A stretch of DNA of 64,000 nt from Auanema rhodensis (lineage: Eukaryota; Nematoda; Chromadorea; Rhabditida; Rhabditidae): NCBI GenBank assembly GCA_964057225.1, contig OZ059896.1, positions 14,244,501 through 14,308,500 on the forward strand, written 5' to 3'. The notes under the pieces are model-generated. The model ran no database searches, had not been told where the DNA came from, and saw only the letters and a program-made list of their open reading frames with translations. This document shows, piece by piece, positions 51,026 through 63,207 of the stretch. Each line of letters begins with the position of its first letter. Position 1 is the first letter of the stretch. The translations under genes were made by a program, and so were the position numbers.

Positions 51026-52318
51026 ATGCAATCAAATTTTCCACACAACAGGAAACGCACACTATATGTTGGTGGTTTTGGTGAGGAAGTGACCGAAAAG
51101 GTACGTGGTCAGTATCCTCATCATTATATTGCAATTTTTCATCAAGGTCTTAATGGCTGCGTTTATACCGTTTGGAGAAGTTGTTGCTATTTCCATTCCC
51201 ATGGATTACGAATCGGGTAAACACAGAGGTTTTGGGTATGTTAACTTAACAATTTTCTAGTGTTTCTTTTTTGTATAGGTTTGTAGAATTTGAACTGGCT
51301 GAAGATGCTGCGGCTGCTATTGATAATATGAATGATAGTGAACTGTATGGAAGAACTGTTAGGTATTTATGATTTGAATTTGGTTTTGTTAGTATGTATT
51401 ATAGATGTAACTTCGCAAGACCACCTAAAGCAACAGAAAGATCTTCGCGTCCAGTATGGGCTGACGATGAATGGTTGAAAACGTATGGAAAAGGAAGCGG
51501 AATGGCTGATGATGGCGCTATGGATGATGATAATTCTGCCGACGTCTCTTCTAAATTGCCCAGAGTTTACTTAGGAGTGAAGATAGGAATAAGGTAATAA
51601 CTATTCTACATATAGAATTCAAGATGATGCTTATAGATATATTGGAAGAATTGTTATAGAATTACGATCAGATGTTTGTCCCAAAACGGCCGAAAATTTC
51701 CGTTGCTTATGTACAGGAGAGAAAGGTTTTGGATTTGAAGGTATAACATTATTTTCCTAACTGCATTAAAAAGTTCTCTCCCAGGATCTACATTCCACAG
51801 AATTATCCCAAAATTCATGATTCAAGGAGGTGATTTTACTAAAGGTGATGGAACAGGAGGAAAATCTATCTATGGTCCCAAATTTGAAGACGAGAACTTT
51901 ACAGTAATTTCTAATGATACAGTTTCGTGTTATGTGCTTCTTTCTAGCTGAAACATGTTATGCCCGGAACAGTTTCTATGGCTAACTGTGGACCCAATAC
52001 TAACGGATCTCAATTCTTTATTTGTACAGAAAAAACCGAATGGCTTGATAACAAACATGTAGTTTTTGGTCATGTTGTTGAAGGTATGCACATTGTAAGA
52101 CAAGTCGAACAACAGGTAATTCTTTGCCTTCCGATCTTTATTAATTTGAATGATAGGGTACCCCAAGTGGTAAACCTCAAATGGTTATAAAAGTCGTCGA
52201 TTGCGGTGAAATTCTAACAGAGCGACGAGCTGCTCCCCCTAAAGCTTCAGAAGAAACGGAAGGATCCAAAGAAGATGTGATATCTTCGGCACCCATTATT
52301 GTTGAATCAACAGCTTAA
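51026..52318 (+). CDS. cyp-13: RRM-containing cyclophilin (PPIE-type)
   Basis: Peptidyl-prolyl isomerase of the spliceosome. Residues about 10-90 form an RRM ([16 protein letters not shown], then RGFGFVEF), followed by an acidic linker ([15 protein letters not shown]) and a complete cyclophilin domain: [53 protein letters not shown], and [17 protein letters not shown]. Catalytic Arg, Phe, Gln, Trp and His are all in place. The tail after VVDCGEIL is hydrophilic, ending IIVESTA. It starts 140 bases after uaf-2 with two candidate trans-splice acceptors (TTTCAG at 51012, TTTACAG at 51023), and ends 140 bases before sfa-1. Confidence 0.96.
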
Positions 52319-52458
52319 TTATTCAGATCGTTTTATTGTTTCAATATATGGATCTCTATTCGTGTTATATATATATATTCTTTGGTTTAGACCAATAATA
52401 TCTCATCTACTTTGAAAAAATATATACTTGTATACTGTATCCGTAAGCTTGACTTTAG

Positions 52459-55232
52459 ATGAGCAGCAAAACTGGCGGTAACACCGAGCCGATGCCATTT
52501 GTACGTAAATGGGGAAGTGGAGCTACAATGCCCTCAGATGAAGTAGCAGGCCCACCACCACCACCTAATTGTATATTAATTCTTTTGAAAACATAGCATG
52601 TAAATTTATTGCAGATGCTCCTGAGAAGTACGAAGAGCGTCGCGAGAGAAGCAAATCTAAGTCAAGAACTCCATCACGTTCTCGTTCACGTTCACGCGAA
52701 AAGGAACGTGATCGTGATAGAGATCGGGATCGTGACCGTGACAGGGATCGTGACCGCAAGCGTGATAGGGACCGTGATAGAAGACGCCGCTCTCGATCTA
52801 GATCCAGAGATCGTAAAAGGCGCTCCCGTTCCAGAGACCGTAGTAGAAGATCACGCTCAAGATCCCGTGATAGAAAAAGGTTTGATCCAGTTGAGAGCTC
52901 TGCTATGCGAATTTTTTTCAGAGATCGTTCACCTGACCCCCTACCTGCTACGGTGGCACCAAAGGAGCCAATTATTAACCCATTGATTCGTGAAGATATT
53001 GGTATTAATTTTTAACTCAATTTTTTGAATTCTCACTTCTTCCTTTTGCAGCTAAAGAAATGTCGGGAGAGAAGCCTGTTGATGCTGCTGCTATGGAAAG
53101 AAAACGCGAACGCAAAAGTCGATGGTCACAGAACAAGAGTTTTGTGCCAGGAATGCCAACTATTCTCCCTTCCAATCTTACTGATGAACAGAGGAGTGCA
53201 TATTTACGTGAGTGTCTGTTTATTTATTTTGAAAAAGTGATTTCATCCTTATAAGCAGGTGAGTAAGGTAAGTTTTTTTCTTTTTCTCTGTTTGTTATCA
53301 CTTCGTTTACTTTTTTATGTTTTACATTTCTAATTATGAACACGGCTTTGCCGTGCTTTTCAGTTCAACTGGAAATTGAAGATGCTACAAGAAAACTCCG
53401 TCTTGGTGATTTTTCGGGACCTACGGATCCTGCGGAGAGGCTAGTTAATATCACTTTTCAGATTGACACTGCGGTTTCTTTTTATTTTATATGATTAGAT
53501 AGGGTGTTTTTGTGAATAATTTAGATTTTAGTGCTGCGCATTATATAAATTTCAAATTACTTAACCATAATCGTTGTTTAGCCTTTAGAAACAGATCCTA
53601 TGATTAGTTGGAACAAAAATATGTGGAATGCTGAATGCTTCTATTATATTTATATATATATTTTTTTATTTCAGCTAATAGCATTTTTAGTTTTAATTTA
53701 TTAGCTTCAGATTAAAATACTGATTGCGGATTAAATTTAGTTTAGCAGTATAAATTAAAAATCAAAAAAAAAAGTGTTCAGATTTTTTATTACTTATCGA
53801 TTTCAGAAGTCCATCTCCGGAACCAATCTATGACAGTAATGGTAAAAGATTGAATACTCGAGAAGTTCGTAAGAGACAGGAATTGGAACAGCTCCGTCAC
53901 GAGAAAATTCAAGCTTTATTGAAAATTAATCCTAGTTTCAAGCCTCCTACTGACTACAGGTTTACATTTTATTTTTTTTATTTTAATTTGTATATGTTTT
54001 CAGAGCACCAAATATTAGACTTCACGATAAAGTTTGGATTCCTCAAGAACATCATCCGGAGATTAATTTCGTGGGTTTACTTATTGGTCCCCGTGGTAAC
54101 ACTCTTAAAAGTCTTGAAATGGAAACTGGTGCTAAGATTATTATTAGGTTTAGTAATATATAATTATTGTGTTACCTTTTACATTTTGTAGAGGAAAAGG
54201 GTCTGTCAAAGAAGGTAAACTTGGAAGTAGAATGGGGCCTTTACCCGGTGAAAACGAACCACTGCATGCCTACGTGACTGCCACTGATCAAGCTACAATT
54301 AAGAGAGCATGTGAAAAGGTAATTCTAGTTTTTTTCCACAGTTTTTAAAGAGATTTTCTCAGATTCGACAAATTATTGCGGAAGCTACAAACATTCCTGA
54401 TGGACAAAACGAATTAAGAAAACTTCAACTTCGAGAATTGGCATTGTTGAATGGAACTCTTAGACCTGAAGATCTCGCTGCCAGTACCCGGTGTTCGAAT
54501 TGTGGTTCTGATGAACATAAGACATGGGAATGTCCTGATGCACCTAATATCACAGCCAAAATTATTTGCGCTAATTGCGGAGGTATCATTTAAACGTATT
54601 TCTCATAATTTACGTCTGATTTATAGCTGCTGGCCATCTTACTCGTGATTGTAAAACACCCAGACCTGACGGAGAAATGGGAGCTGCTATCATGGATGAC
54701 GAATATTCAGCTTTAATGGAAGAACTTGGCGAAAAACCAAAGGGAGCCAATGGCGCATTTGGACTTGGAAGAGTTAGTCCAGATTTACCTATTTTATTTT
54801 GTATTTTTCTCTTAGGGAGCCTTCCCTCCTGCAAGAGGTGGATTTGGTGGAGCTGGCAGAGGATTTGATGGTATGCCCCCACCATTCCCTGGATTCATGC
54901 CACCACCGGAGTTCCAACCTGGATATTTCCCTACTCCTACTCCACCAATGCGTGGACGAGGAACTAGTACAGCTGCTTCCAGCGCTCCCGCTGGTCCAAC
55001 AAGTGCAGCCGCAGCCGCCGCAGCTTACAGTAGAGGGTAAGTAGAAGTTTCTTTTGTACGAAACATTAACATGAATTCTTCCAGATGGTATCCCGGATCT
55101 TCTCCACTACCAGTACCTCCTCCACCGCTTCCAGGAGTTGGAGTTGTACCACCTCCTCCACCACCACCACCACCACAGCCTGATTTGTCTAAATTGTTAG
55201 CTCCTGCTCCTCCTCCCCCTCCTCCACAGTGA
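52459..55232 (+). CDS. sfa-1: Splicing factor 1 / branch-point binding protein
   Basis: Binds the intron branch point and U2AF65. ATG 52459 directly follows a GACTTTAG acceptor, 140 bases after cyp-13. Order: short N-terminus with poly-proline, a long RS/RD domain ([18 protein letters not shown]), the U2AF ligand motif ([19 protein letters not shown]), a helix ([16 protein letters not shown]), [19 protein letters not shown], the KH-QUA2 domain ([20 protein letters not shown]), two zinc knuckles ([14 protein letters not shown] and [14 protein letters not shown]), and a Gly/Pro-rich tail with long proline runs. To stay in frame, the intron at 53440-53806 must use a GC donor (GAGAG|GCTAGT). A perfect hairpin lies just before the acceptor at 53363. 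Both could be sites of splicing control. Confidence 0.95.
53341..53355 (+). promoter_or_regulatory. Hairpin next to a 3' splice site in sfa-1
   Basis: CACGGC-TTT-GCCGTG forms a perfect 6-bp stem with a 3-base loop; the acceptor CTTTTCAG starts immediately after it. In RNA it would sit between branch point and AG and could modulate splicing of this intron (53208-53363). The same intron also contains two donor-like sites close together (GTGAGTAAGGTAAGT near 53270) after an AAGCAG, like a pseudo-exon. Confidence 0.45.
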
Positions 55233-56099
55233 TTCCATTATTATCTCATCTATAAAGTTATAACTTTGAATCCAATTTTTCGTTCTATGTGAACGCGTTT
55301 GTTGTATTTGTTGCTCTTATTTAATCATTTATAATAAATGTTTCCGCATTATCTCTTTTTGCACTTATTCTTAATCTTTCATCAAGAAATTACAAACAAG
55401 AAAATCGGCACAAGTGAAACACATGACAGCAATGACTGTTACTTCTTGTTTAAAGAAGCGTTGAACAGAGACCAAAATAATATTATAGTTACATTTTTTT
55501 CCAATTTAATATAATACATGTATTAGTACAATAAATTATAGGACATATAGTGTATAGTATGTATTATTTCAATTCAAAAATCAAGGTACTACATAAGCCT
55601 ATAAGATATTGTCTTATTCTCTCTATAACTATATTTTCAACTCATTTCAATTATTAATTATATCATTTACAAATTAATAAGCCATCAATTCTTTCTAAGT
55701 TTCAATGACCTGGATTAGGCAATTATAGCATTCATTGTTTCTTCGAATAATAGGAATTATTCTGATAATTGGTTTGTAACAGGTGTGACTTGTACTCAGA
55801 ATTCCGAAATTAATCATTTCGGATCAAATAAGATTTCTGGTTCATAAAAATACAATTTGTTCTAGCTTAATGTAGCTTAATGTCTACTTGTAATTTTATA
55901 ATTTTAAACATTTTTTGTACCTAAATCAGAAACTATTTTCAATCTTGTCATTCATATAATAAAGGTAATATTTCTTTTCTTCAAATTTAGCTCTAATATT
56001 AATATTAGTAGTAGTAAGTAGTAGTAGTAATAGTACTCGCAATAGTATTAGTAAGTGATTGATATTAAGTTCTCTATCTCTCTACTCCCCACCCTCTCT

Positions 56100-56155
<56 letters not shown>

Positions 56156-57229
56156 CTAACCTTTTTCCTCTCTTTGTCTCTTTTCTGCCTTGTTAACTAT
56201 ATTATTCAAATTATGTTATGAGTCGACAATTCAATTACTTTCTATCTTTTTATCTTTTAAACTTTAAACTTTGAGATAACAGATATTGAACATATCATAA
56301 GTTTAGTTTAATTGTATTTTTAATGTGGAAAATGAATTTAAAATTTTATTTACAATATAATTATTAAGATCACATGTAACTTTCAAATATACTTAGAATA
56401 AATTCATTTCATAGTAATTTAAATATTAATTTGAATTGATCATTACTTGTAATTCAAATATTGTATATTGCATTTCAATGACCATCTTTTTGCACACAAA
56501 TCTCTACCAATATACCAAATGTTTCCGTAAAATGGAAGTGGAAAAACATGATGTTAAAACTACTAGAGATTACTTGAACAATGAGGTGCACAAGTAGCAG
56601 CTTTCAGTGTTGTATATGATCACCGTTGTATATACAGATATTCATGTGCAAATCAAGCATAGCTGAGTTATTTCCCAAAAAAATGATTGTGTTTTTCATA
56701 ATGAATTTCCATCTGTTGTTTGCAGCTTGTATTTTTGATCTTAGCTGAAAGTTATTGATGTTACGACATAGAAGAGAAGAAGTTAAACATCAGTTTACAA
56801 TATTCATCTGTCCAATTTTTGATTCAATGATTGAGCATGAGATATTAGGTAGGTTTAGAGAACATGACGAATAAGCTCTCAAAGTAACGAAAACTATATT
56901 TAGTATTTTATAACAATTGAAATTGAAATTGTTTAGAATTCATATAAGTGATTAGATAAATTGATAGATTATACATATATCTAAACATTTTGAAACTTCA
57001 AATAAATATTTCATTGAGAAGTTCAATTTATCAGAGTTTGTACATTGCATGTATGTTGTTTCTTTTAATGAAAATGTTAATTGTGTACGTTATTTGTTTA
57101 TTATAGATTTCTAGAGTTTGATATTTGAACTTTTGTACTTATAATGATAATCTGTGGATATTTGATCACATAAAACAAGTAATTAATTGCTTTATTTTCA
57201 GAAAAACAGGAAGAAACAAGATTAACGGC
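55233..57229. other. Intergenic region with CT microsatellite
   Basis: About 2 kb of AT-rich DNA between sfa-1 and the first transthyretin-like gene, which converge. It contains TAGTAGTAG-type repeats (about 56005-56035) and the CT microsatellite. I see no gene. Confidence 0.6.
56104..56150 (+). repeat. (CT)n microsatellite
   Basis: About 47 bases of perfect CT repeat; the only long one with pyrimidines on the + strand, opposite to the GA tracts at 5-19 kb. Confidence 0.95.
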
Positions 57230-57787
57230 TTAGCATTTTTCCTTTTCTCCGTGTACCTTGATGTCAAGAGTGACATAGGTCATAGAGTAAGTAGATCCAA
57301 TTTTATCCTTGGGAACAACATATTCTCCGATGCGGACGCATCCCTGGAAAGATTTAGTTGAGAACTCGGCTTTCAATGGACTGAATCAAAAGCCTTGGAG
57401 AAAGGTAACTTACAGGCTTGGAAACAGCGCAGGTATGTTCGAATCTGACGAATGGCTCAATGCTTCCAACCTGAAAAGTACTTAGTGAGCATAGAATAAG
57501 TTGACTTTACTCTACCTCGTCTTCCTCTCCATAAACCTTGAAGTTTCCTTCGGAATCAGTGACAACTTCTCCGAGAAGATCGTTGGGGTCAACTGAAACA
57601 AACAATTAGTGTGACATAAACATAGAAGCTTGTTCATACGGGTATCCTTGTCCCAGAGTTGAACCTTAACGTTGGCAAGACGCTTCTTGTTACAAACAGC
57701 AACTCCTTCAATAGTTACATTCTGCATTTTAGCAGAAACAGAGAGAAGACAGAAAAGTCCAAAAGTTAAAAGGATGAGGCAACGCAT
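57230..57787 (-). CDS. Transthyretin-like family protein (first copy)
   Basis: Small secreted nematode protein of the transthyretin-like (TTR) family. ATG 57787 starts a signal peptide ([19 protein letters not shown]). The mature part has the family pattern: [20 protein letters not shown], then [58 protein letters not shown] and [16 protein letters not shown] with TAA at 57230. About 140 residues with four conserved cysteines, four exons. Members act outside cells; one in C. elegans bridges apoptotic cells to phagocytes, but a role cannot be assigned here. It is closely related to the gene at 63208-63825, with the same exon layout, so they are probably local duplicates. Confidence 0.95.
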
Positions 57788-59364
57788 CTTCTGTAAAACT
57801 GAGTATAGTAAGTGAAATCGTTTCCATTAATGGTACAAGAATGATATGTAATCAGCCGAGAAAAGTTTTTGGATTAGCTATTGATGACGCTGGATGTGAC
57901 TGAGAAGAGATAAAGAACATGGCACATAATCTTCTTGTCGCCTGAAATCTTTTATACAGATGGTTAACAGCTGTCAAAGGGGCGGACACTTTGGACGAAG
58001 AAAAGAAATTGTCCGAAATACCAACAGATGATACGGTTTTCAAAAGAAAAATTTGTACATTGTGCTCATAAAAACCGGAAAATGTAAAACAAAATCCAAA
58101 AACAATGCACATGATCAGTTTTATTTCTCATTGTGTTTTGGCAAAACCTAAGCGACATCCTGTTCATTTTGTTCATGAATCACAATTTGAAAAGATTGTG
58201 AAGGTTTTTTGGTTGAAGAAAGGAAATATGTAAAAATTCAAAGTTTTCAGTTACACAAAAAGAAATTTAAAATGGCAAATGTCATCAAGATTATCTGTTT
58301 GAATTTTCTTTTCCACGTGTTTGAGGAAGCCGCCAAGTTTTAAGGATGAAAAAGCTTGAATATGATGGATGAGATGAAAGCAATCACAATCTTCTGTGAT
58401 AAAACTGTCTGTGCTCTCATCTCATAAGCGGATCGGAATTTAGGGAAGATGTTTTGGTTTAAAGGAAACTTTCTTAAACGACATAAGGTTGGAATGTCCG
58501 ACAAGACACAAAGTTACAAATCGAAATTGAGGATGACGATGATGATGATACAACTTGACTTTCTTGTTTACATTCTAAAAGATTTCCTATCGTTCTCTCT
58601 CATTGAATTTGATAATTAATCAACTCTCTTAATCTAATTTTAACTATCTTAACAGTTGTTCGAAAGATTTTCTTTACTAAGCTTAAGCATAATATAAGTT
58701 CCTTTTATTATTTTCCGTCATCTATGTCTCTGAATCTTTTTCAGAATATTGTTTCATGTAACCATGCTTCTACAAATCTTGTCGTGACTATAAGTCAACC
58801 GTCAGCTACTGCAAAATCTGTTTTTCTGTTATTTTCTGAAGATAGAGGGAACGGAAATCAAAAATCATGACCATTTTCCCCAAAGCTACTGGCAATTCGT
58901 CACTCAAATTCAAATAAAAAATCTCAATAATATTTTCTTCCTGTAGAAACCTTTGTCTGGTTACAAGGGATAGAGGAACAAAAGACAAAAGCAAGACAGT
59001 TGGTTTCTAAATATTTTGATTAAAAACAGTTTCAAAGGAAAATGCATTCCAAACTGTCAACTATAACCTTTCAAATAACTGTTTTTGGGAATGTTTAATC
59101 ACAGTTTAAAGATAATACATAGAACAGGAATAGTTTAGTAGAAACTCAAGCAAAACCAATTATGCTGAGAAGGATAGAAAAGGTAATTCCAAACTTGGAA
59201 CGGTTTATAAATCTTTATTTATATGTTTCTAGGTACTCTAGACCGCATGTACATATTCATGTTTCTAATCTTATTCAAGATGACAATTCAGGTGCAACAT
59301 GGCATGCATGTACTTGTTTAATGAAAAGAAAACTTAATTTTCATGAAACAATTTGGAAAAAAAG
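57788..59364. other. Upstream region of the first TTR-like gene
   Basis: Contains the TTR promoter at its left end. A 62-codon minus-strand open stretch (58994-58806), with LNLSDELPVALGKMVMIFDF, and a 68-codon + strand one (59162-59365) have no supported gene structure. Otherwise AT-rich with no clear feature. Confidence 0.4.
57949..57956 (-). promoter_or_regulatory. TATA box candidate, first TTR-like gene
   Basis: TATAAAAG on the minus strand, about 162 bases before the start codon at 57787. The second TTR-like gene has TATAAATA at a similar distance. Confidence 0.35.
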
Positions 59365-61035
59365 CTAAAAGGTTGATTGAACTATTGTTCTTTTAGAAGG
59401 TGATATAGAATTGAGGGAGCTATGATTTCTCAAACCAATTACTCGTTTAGCTGCCAGACGGAATTTTTCTGATCTCCAAAGACACACATAGAACGTCTGG
59501 GAGTAGCAAATGAGAGCAAAAAAAACCTAAAATTACAAATATATATTTAACTATATATATATATATATATTGAAAATATTTGAATGTTTTTGATAAGCTT
59601 ACCATATCTGATTTCAAATTATTCTTTATGAATTCAGGTAGATCAAAAAGATTTATAAGATCAACTCCTAATAGACAGCTGTACCATGAAAAAATGTAAA
59701 CAAGAACAGATACACTTAATCTTCTTTGGACTGATTTAATTTGTTTACTATTCTCAGTTGTTTCTGAAAGAATAGGAATATGCCATTGAAAATTAAAATA
59801 TTTATTTGTATTAATTACCTCGACATTTCATCAAACCCATTGTTACAACATATAAAATAATGACTAATGTATTCATTATTACATTTCCCAAACTGAATAC
59901 TCGACCCCATGATGGTATTAAAACTAAATAAGAAGCATAAGTTGTAAATGAAATAGAATAAACTGCACCTAATGGTGGGTTACAAATCTCAATAATTTGA
60001 TCATCAGCTTCAACTAAAGCCACCACAGAGAATATCATACCAACCAAATTGGCAGGTAAACAAATTAAAAAAATGTAATTCCTGGTGTTGCATTTCTGAT
60101 ACCTAAAACAATATTATAATATTAACTATTAAATTCGTTTCATCATAAACATGGAAATATATCAAAGTTTCCACCTGATGTCACCATGACGATATAGTAA
60201 ACTCAGGGAAAAGTTTGAAAAAAAAGCAAAAGAAAACTGTTGTACAACAGATGCTTTCAAAGGGAAAAGAAAAAGATTTAAAAAAAAAAGTTTTCGAAGT
60301 AACATGTTAATCTGATTGTTATTCTGATCTTCGTCTATCTATCTATCAACATGTATATACTATATACATACATATGTATAAAATGACCTTATGTTAGTGT
60401 ATCTAATAATAAAAAAGTTTTCAATAATCTATATTATATTTGTTATTTTGAGATTAGGATTGTTTTGTTTATAAATTAAAAATAATTTGAAAGAAAATAA
60501 ATTAAAATAATTACCAGAATGGTCGACAGATAGCTAATAATAGATCGAGTACTAATACAAGAGCCATTACAGACTGTTGATTTATAAAAAACATATAAGG
60601 GAATATGAGATAAGCACATGTTCGCCTAATTACAGGAATTTGTGATGCCAGAAAGAAAACATTAACAAGTTCTGATAAGCAACACATAATATGACTACAT
60701 GCTGTTACAAGTAGTAATAGTCCTTAAAATAGAAAATAAAAAATAATATTCTAATTAATAGAAAAATAAAAACAAAAAAAAATAAAAATGAAAACAACAA
60801 TAACGGCTAGAAAAATACATATACATATGTCCATAAAACTTATTTAATATAATATGTGTATAAAAGCTTAACTATGTGATATAAGCTTACCAGATTTAGT
60901 TTGAACATCGGGTGAACGAACTGTAATGTATATAAGAGCTACATTACCAGCATTTCCAATAATATTAAAGAAGCAAATACCCCATATAATTAAATGCCTA
61001 TTTAATTCTACAAATAGTTCAGGTTCGTCAAACAT
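59365..61035 (-). CDS. Seven-transmembrane chemoreceptor-like protein (serpentine receptor)
   Basis: ATG 61035 directly follows a GATTTCAG acceptor. The protein is mostly hydrophobic, with seven probable helices: HLIIWGICFFNIIGNAGNVA, then GLLLLVTACSHIMCCLSEL, FPYMFFINQQSVMALVLVLD, YIFLICLPANLVGMIFSVVA, a loop with ICNPPLGAVYS, SLGNVIMNTLVIILYVVTMG, VSVLVYIFSWYSCLLGVDL and VFFALICYSQTFYVCLWRS. The TM2 CSHIMCC motif and the overall layout resemble nematode srsx-type receptors, but I cannot fix the subfamily. The cytoplasmic tail is Ser-rich and ends IVQSTF with TAG at 59365. It lies between the two TTR-like genes, all on the minus strand. Confidence 0.82.
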
Positions 61036-61738
61036 CTGAAATCATAAAAGTTGAGATATATGGATGAAATAGGTTAAATTATAACAAATACAACCGCATT
61101 AAGCCAGACAAATAATTAAAATGATATGATAATTGAGGAGTACATCTAGCTTATTGTACTAGTATTCTAATGAGATGTCATTTAATTTAGTTCAGCAATG
61201 CCATAATATCAAATTAATATGAAATATCTAAAGATATTTATAATGAATGTAATTTGAATATATATATATATATCTAATATGATAACTTATATAAGATTTC
61301 ATTTAACAAAAAAATTCAATTTAAAATAATAAGAATTATGTATATAAGCATCAACAATGAGAGTTATTACTATCTATCTATATGTAGTATGAAGGACAGA
61401 TATATCAGTGAATTCAACGGCATAGTTAGTTAAAGCTTATTGTAAACCATATACAGCTGATTTATCTATGATATCAAAGAAAAGTCTATTGTGATTAATT
61501 GAAAATGATTATGATAATAAGAAAAATAAATTTTATCAGCTGAATCTAAGTATAAAAGAGATAAGTACAGTAATTTCAGAAAAAGAAAGATAGATAGAGA
61601 TGAAATGAATATATTTGAAATAACTAATATATATATATATATATATGTTTTATAATAAAGATCACTTGAATTCTTCATGATAAAACTTTATTTGTGAAGG
61701 TACATGTATGTGAATATTTATATACTGAGGTACGGAAA

Positions 61739-61757
61739 GGGAGGGAAGGAGGGAGGG
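61739..61757 (+). promoter_or_regulatory. G-quadruplex-type motif
   Basis: GGGAGGGAAGGAGGGAGGG has four G3 runs with loops of 1, 5 and 1 bases, inside a longer GGGA-rich purine stretch (about 61730-61800). It lies about 700 bases upstream of the receptor gene start and could form a quadruplex. No function is shown. Confidence 0.5.
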
Positions 61758-62004
61758 AAGAAAGGAGGGAGGGAAAGAGAAAAGAGGATTGGGGAGGGGC
61801 TGTGGTTTCATGTCTAGGTATATACATATCTACGTACATGTATGTACATATTATAAAAAGCTATTGATTAAAGTGATAGTGAATAACATATTTGTTAAAG
61901 CCAATTAAGCTTGTTACTTACTTACTTTATGTTGCTAATTAGCGTATCCATACCTACTTGCTTCATCTCAACTGAGAAATAAATTTCGATGAATATAGCC
62001 AAGA

Positions 62005-62750
62005 ATGAGTATTTCTCTCCCACTCATGAGCTGTTTCAGAACTTACTCTCCATCTCCAACCTTCTCAAAAACTATCCATGTCATAAAGCGTGATTATGTG
62101 AGTTTTCATCATTGAATTTGAATGACTAAGCAATCATTTTCAAATAATGCAATTGGTTAGTTCTGATGGTGATTATTGAGAGTTTAGTTGTTTTAGTATA
62201 TGATACAACTAAAACCAAAAATAAGATCTTCTTATAAGCATTTTCATCAACTTTAATTGAATTTTGACTTATTTATTAATCTATTATCTAATGCGACTAT
62301 TTATGTACGTATATTATGATTAAATTCATTATAATTCCTTAAATAAAACATATGATTGAAAATAAGTTTGTATGCATTGGAACATCTTTCAGCATACCCT
62401 CATGAAATTGGAGTACAACTTAGTTTTACGGAACAATTTGTGACAAAAACTTGTTTTTCTCTGTTTCAACAAGAATGAATGTTGATGATTCTTCATATCA
62501 AAACATTCAAAATATGATGAAATCGTAAGGAATTATCAATCCGGATACACAACACAAACTCATTCATTAACTTCGGACAATTGCGTGGTAGATTAGGTTA
62601 AGCTAAGAGCGAATGATGTTGTTGAGTAGTTCTTGATACATCTTCCTTCCCTTGCTTATCACTTTTCATCCTATCCCCCTGTTCTCATGTAGGCTTCATA
62701 ACGGCTGTTCTAGAGAGCAAATTCGTCGTTGGCGGCACCTGATCATCTGA
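62005..62750 (+). CDS. Possible micro-gene, four short exons
   Basis: A tentative model. ATG 62005 (MSISLPLMSCFRTYSPSPTF) runs 31 codons to a GTGAGT donor at 62097. A strong acceptor (CATCTTTCAG) begins 62393-62412, followed by 62474-62524 (MNVDDSSYQNIQNMMK, GTAAGG donor) and 62693-62750 (LHNGCSREQIRRWRHLII, after a long pyrimidine tract and GTAG), ending in TGA. All phases match, giving 73 residues. The 20-base second exon is suspicious; exons 3-4 alone could make a 35-residue product from ATG 62475, and exon 1 spliced to 62393 in phase 0 also ends in a stop after 16 codons. No family recognised. Confidence 0.22.
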
Positions 62751-63207
62751 ATGAAATGCTTTGTAACTTTTACTCGGCAATAATCAAATGTTTTTCAGAT
62801 TATCAACAATCATGCACACTTACCTCATTTTCTTCTCCTACGCATTATTTCATAATCTAAATTATATCATATAGTAAATAATAACAATTTACTTCGCAAA
62901 TACAACATTTTTGTTGTTTCTATTGAGAACGTCAAATTAGGATTTCTTTCTTCGAAAATCTTTGATTTATTGTAAAAACTGATATTCTTCAAAATTCAAA
63001 ATGATTGAATTGAATTTCATTTGATAAATTGCAAATATTTATTTATTATTTGCTTCAATCTGTTATTGTAACATCATGATCATGATCATAATCATGTAAA
63101 CAATAATATTTCTATATTTAAAAAAAAAAAATTTTATTTGGTTTGTATATACAGGGATGGAAAAACATATAATGAATGTATATATAAGTACATGAAAGAG
63201 TAAATGA

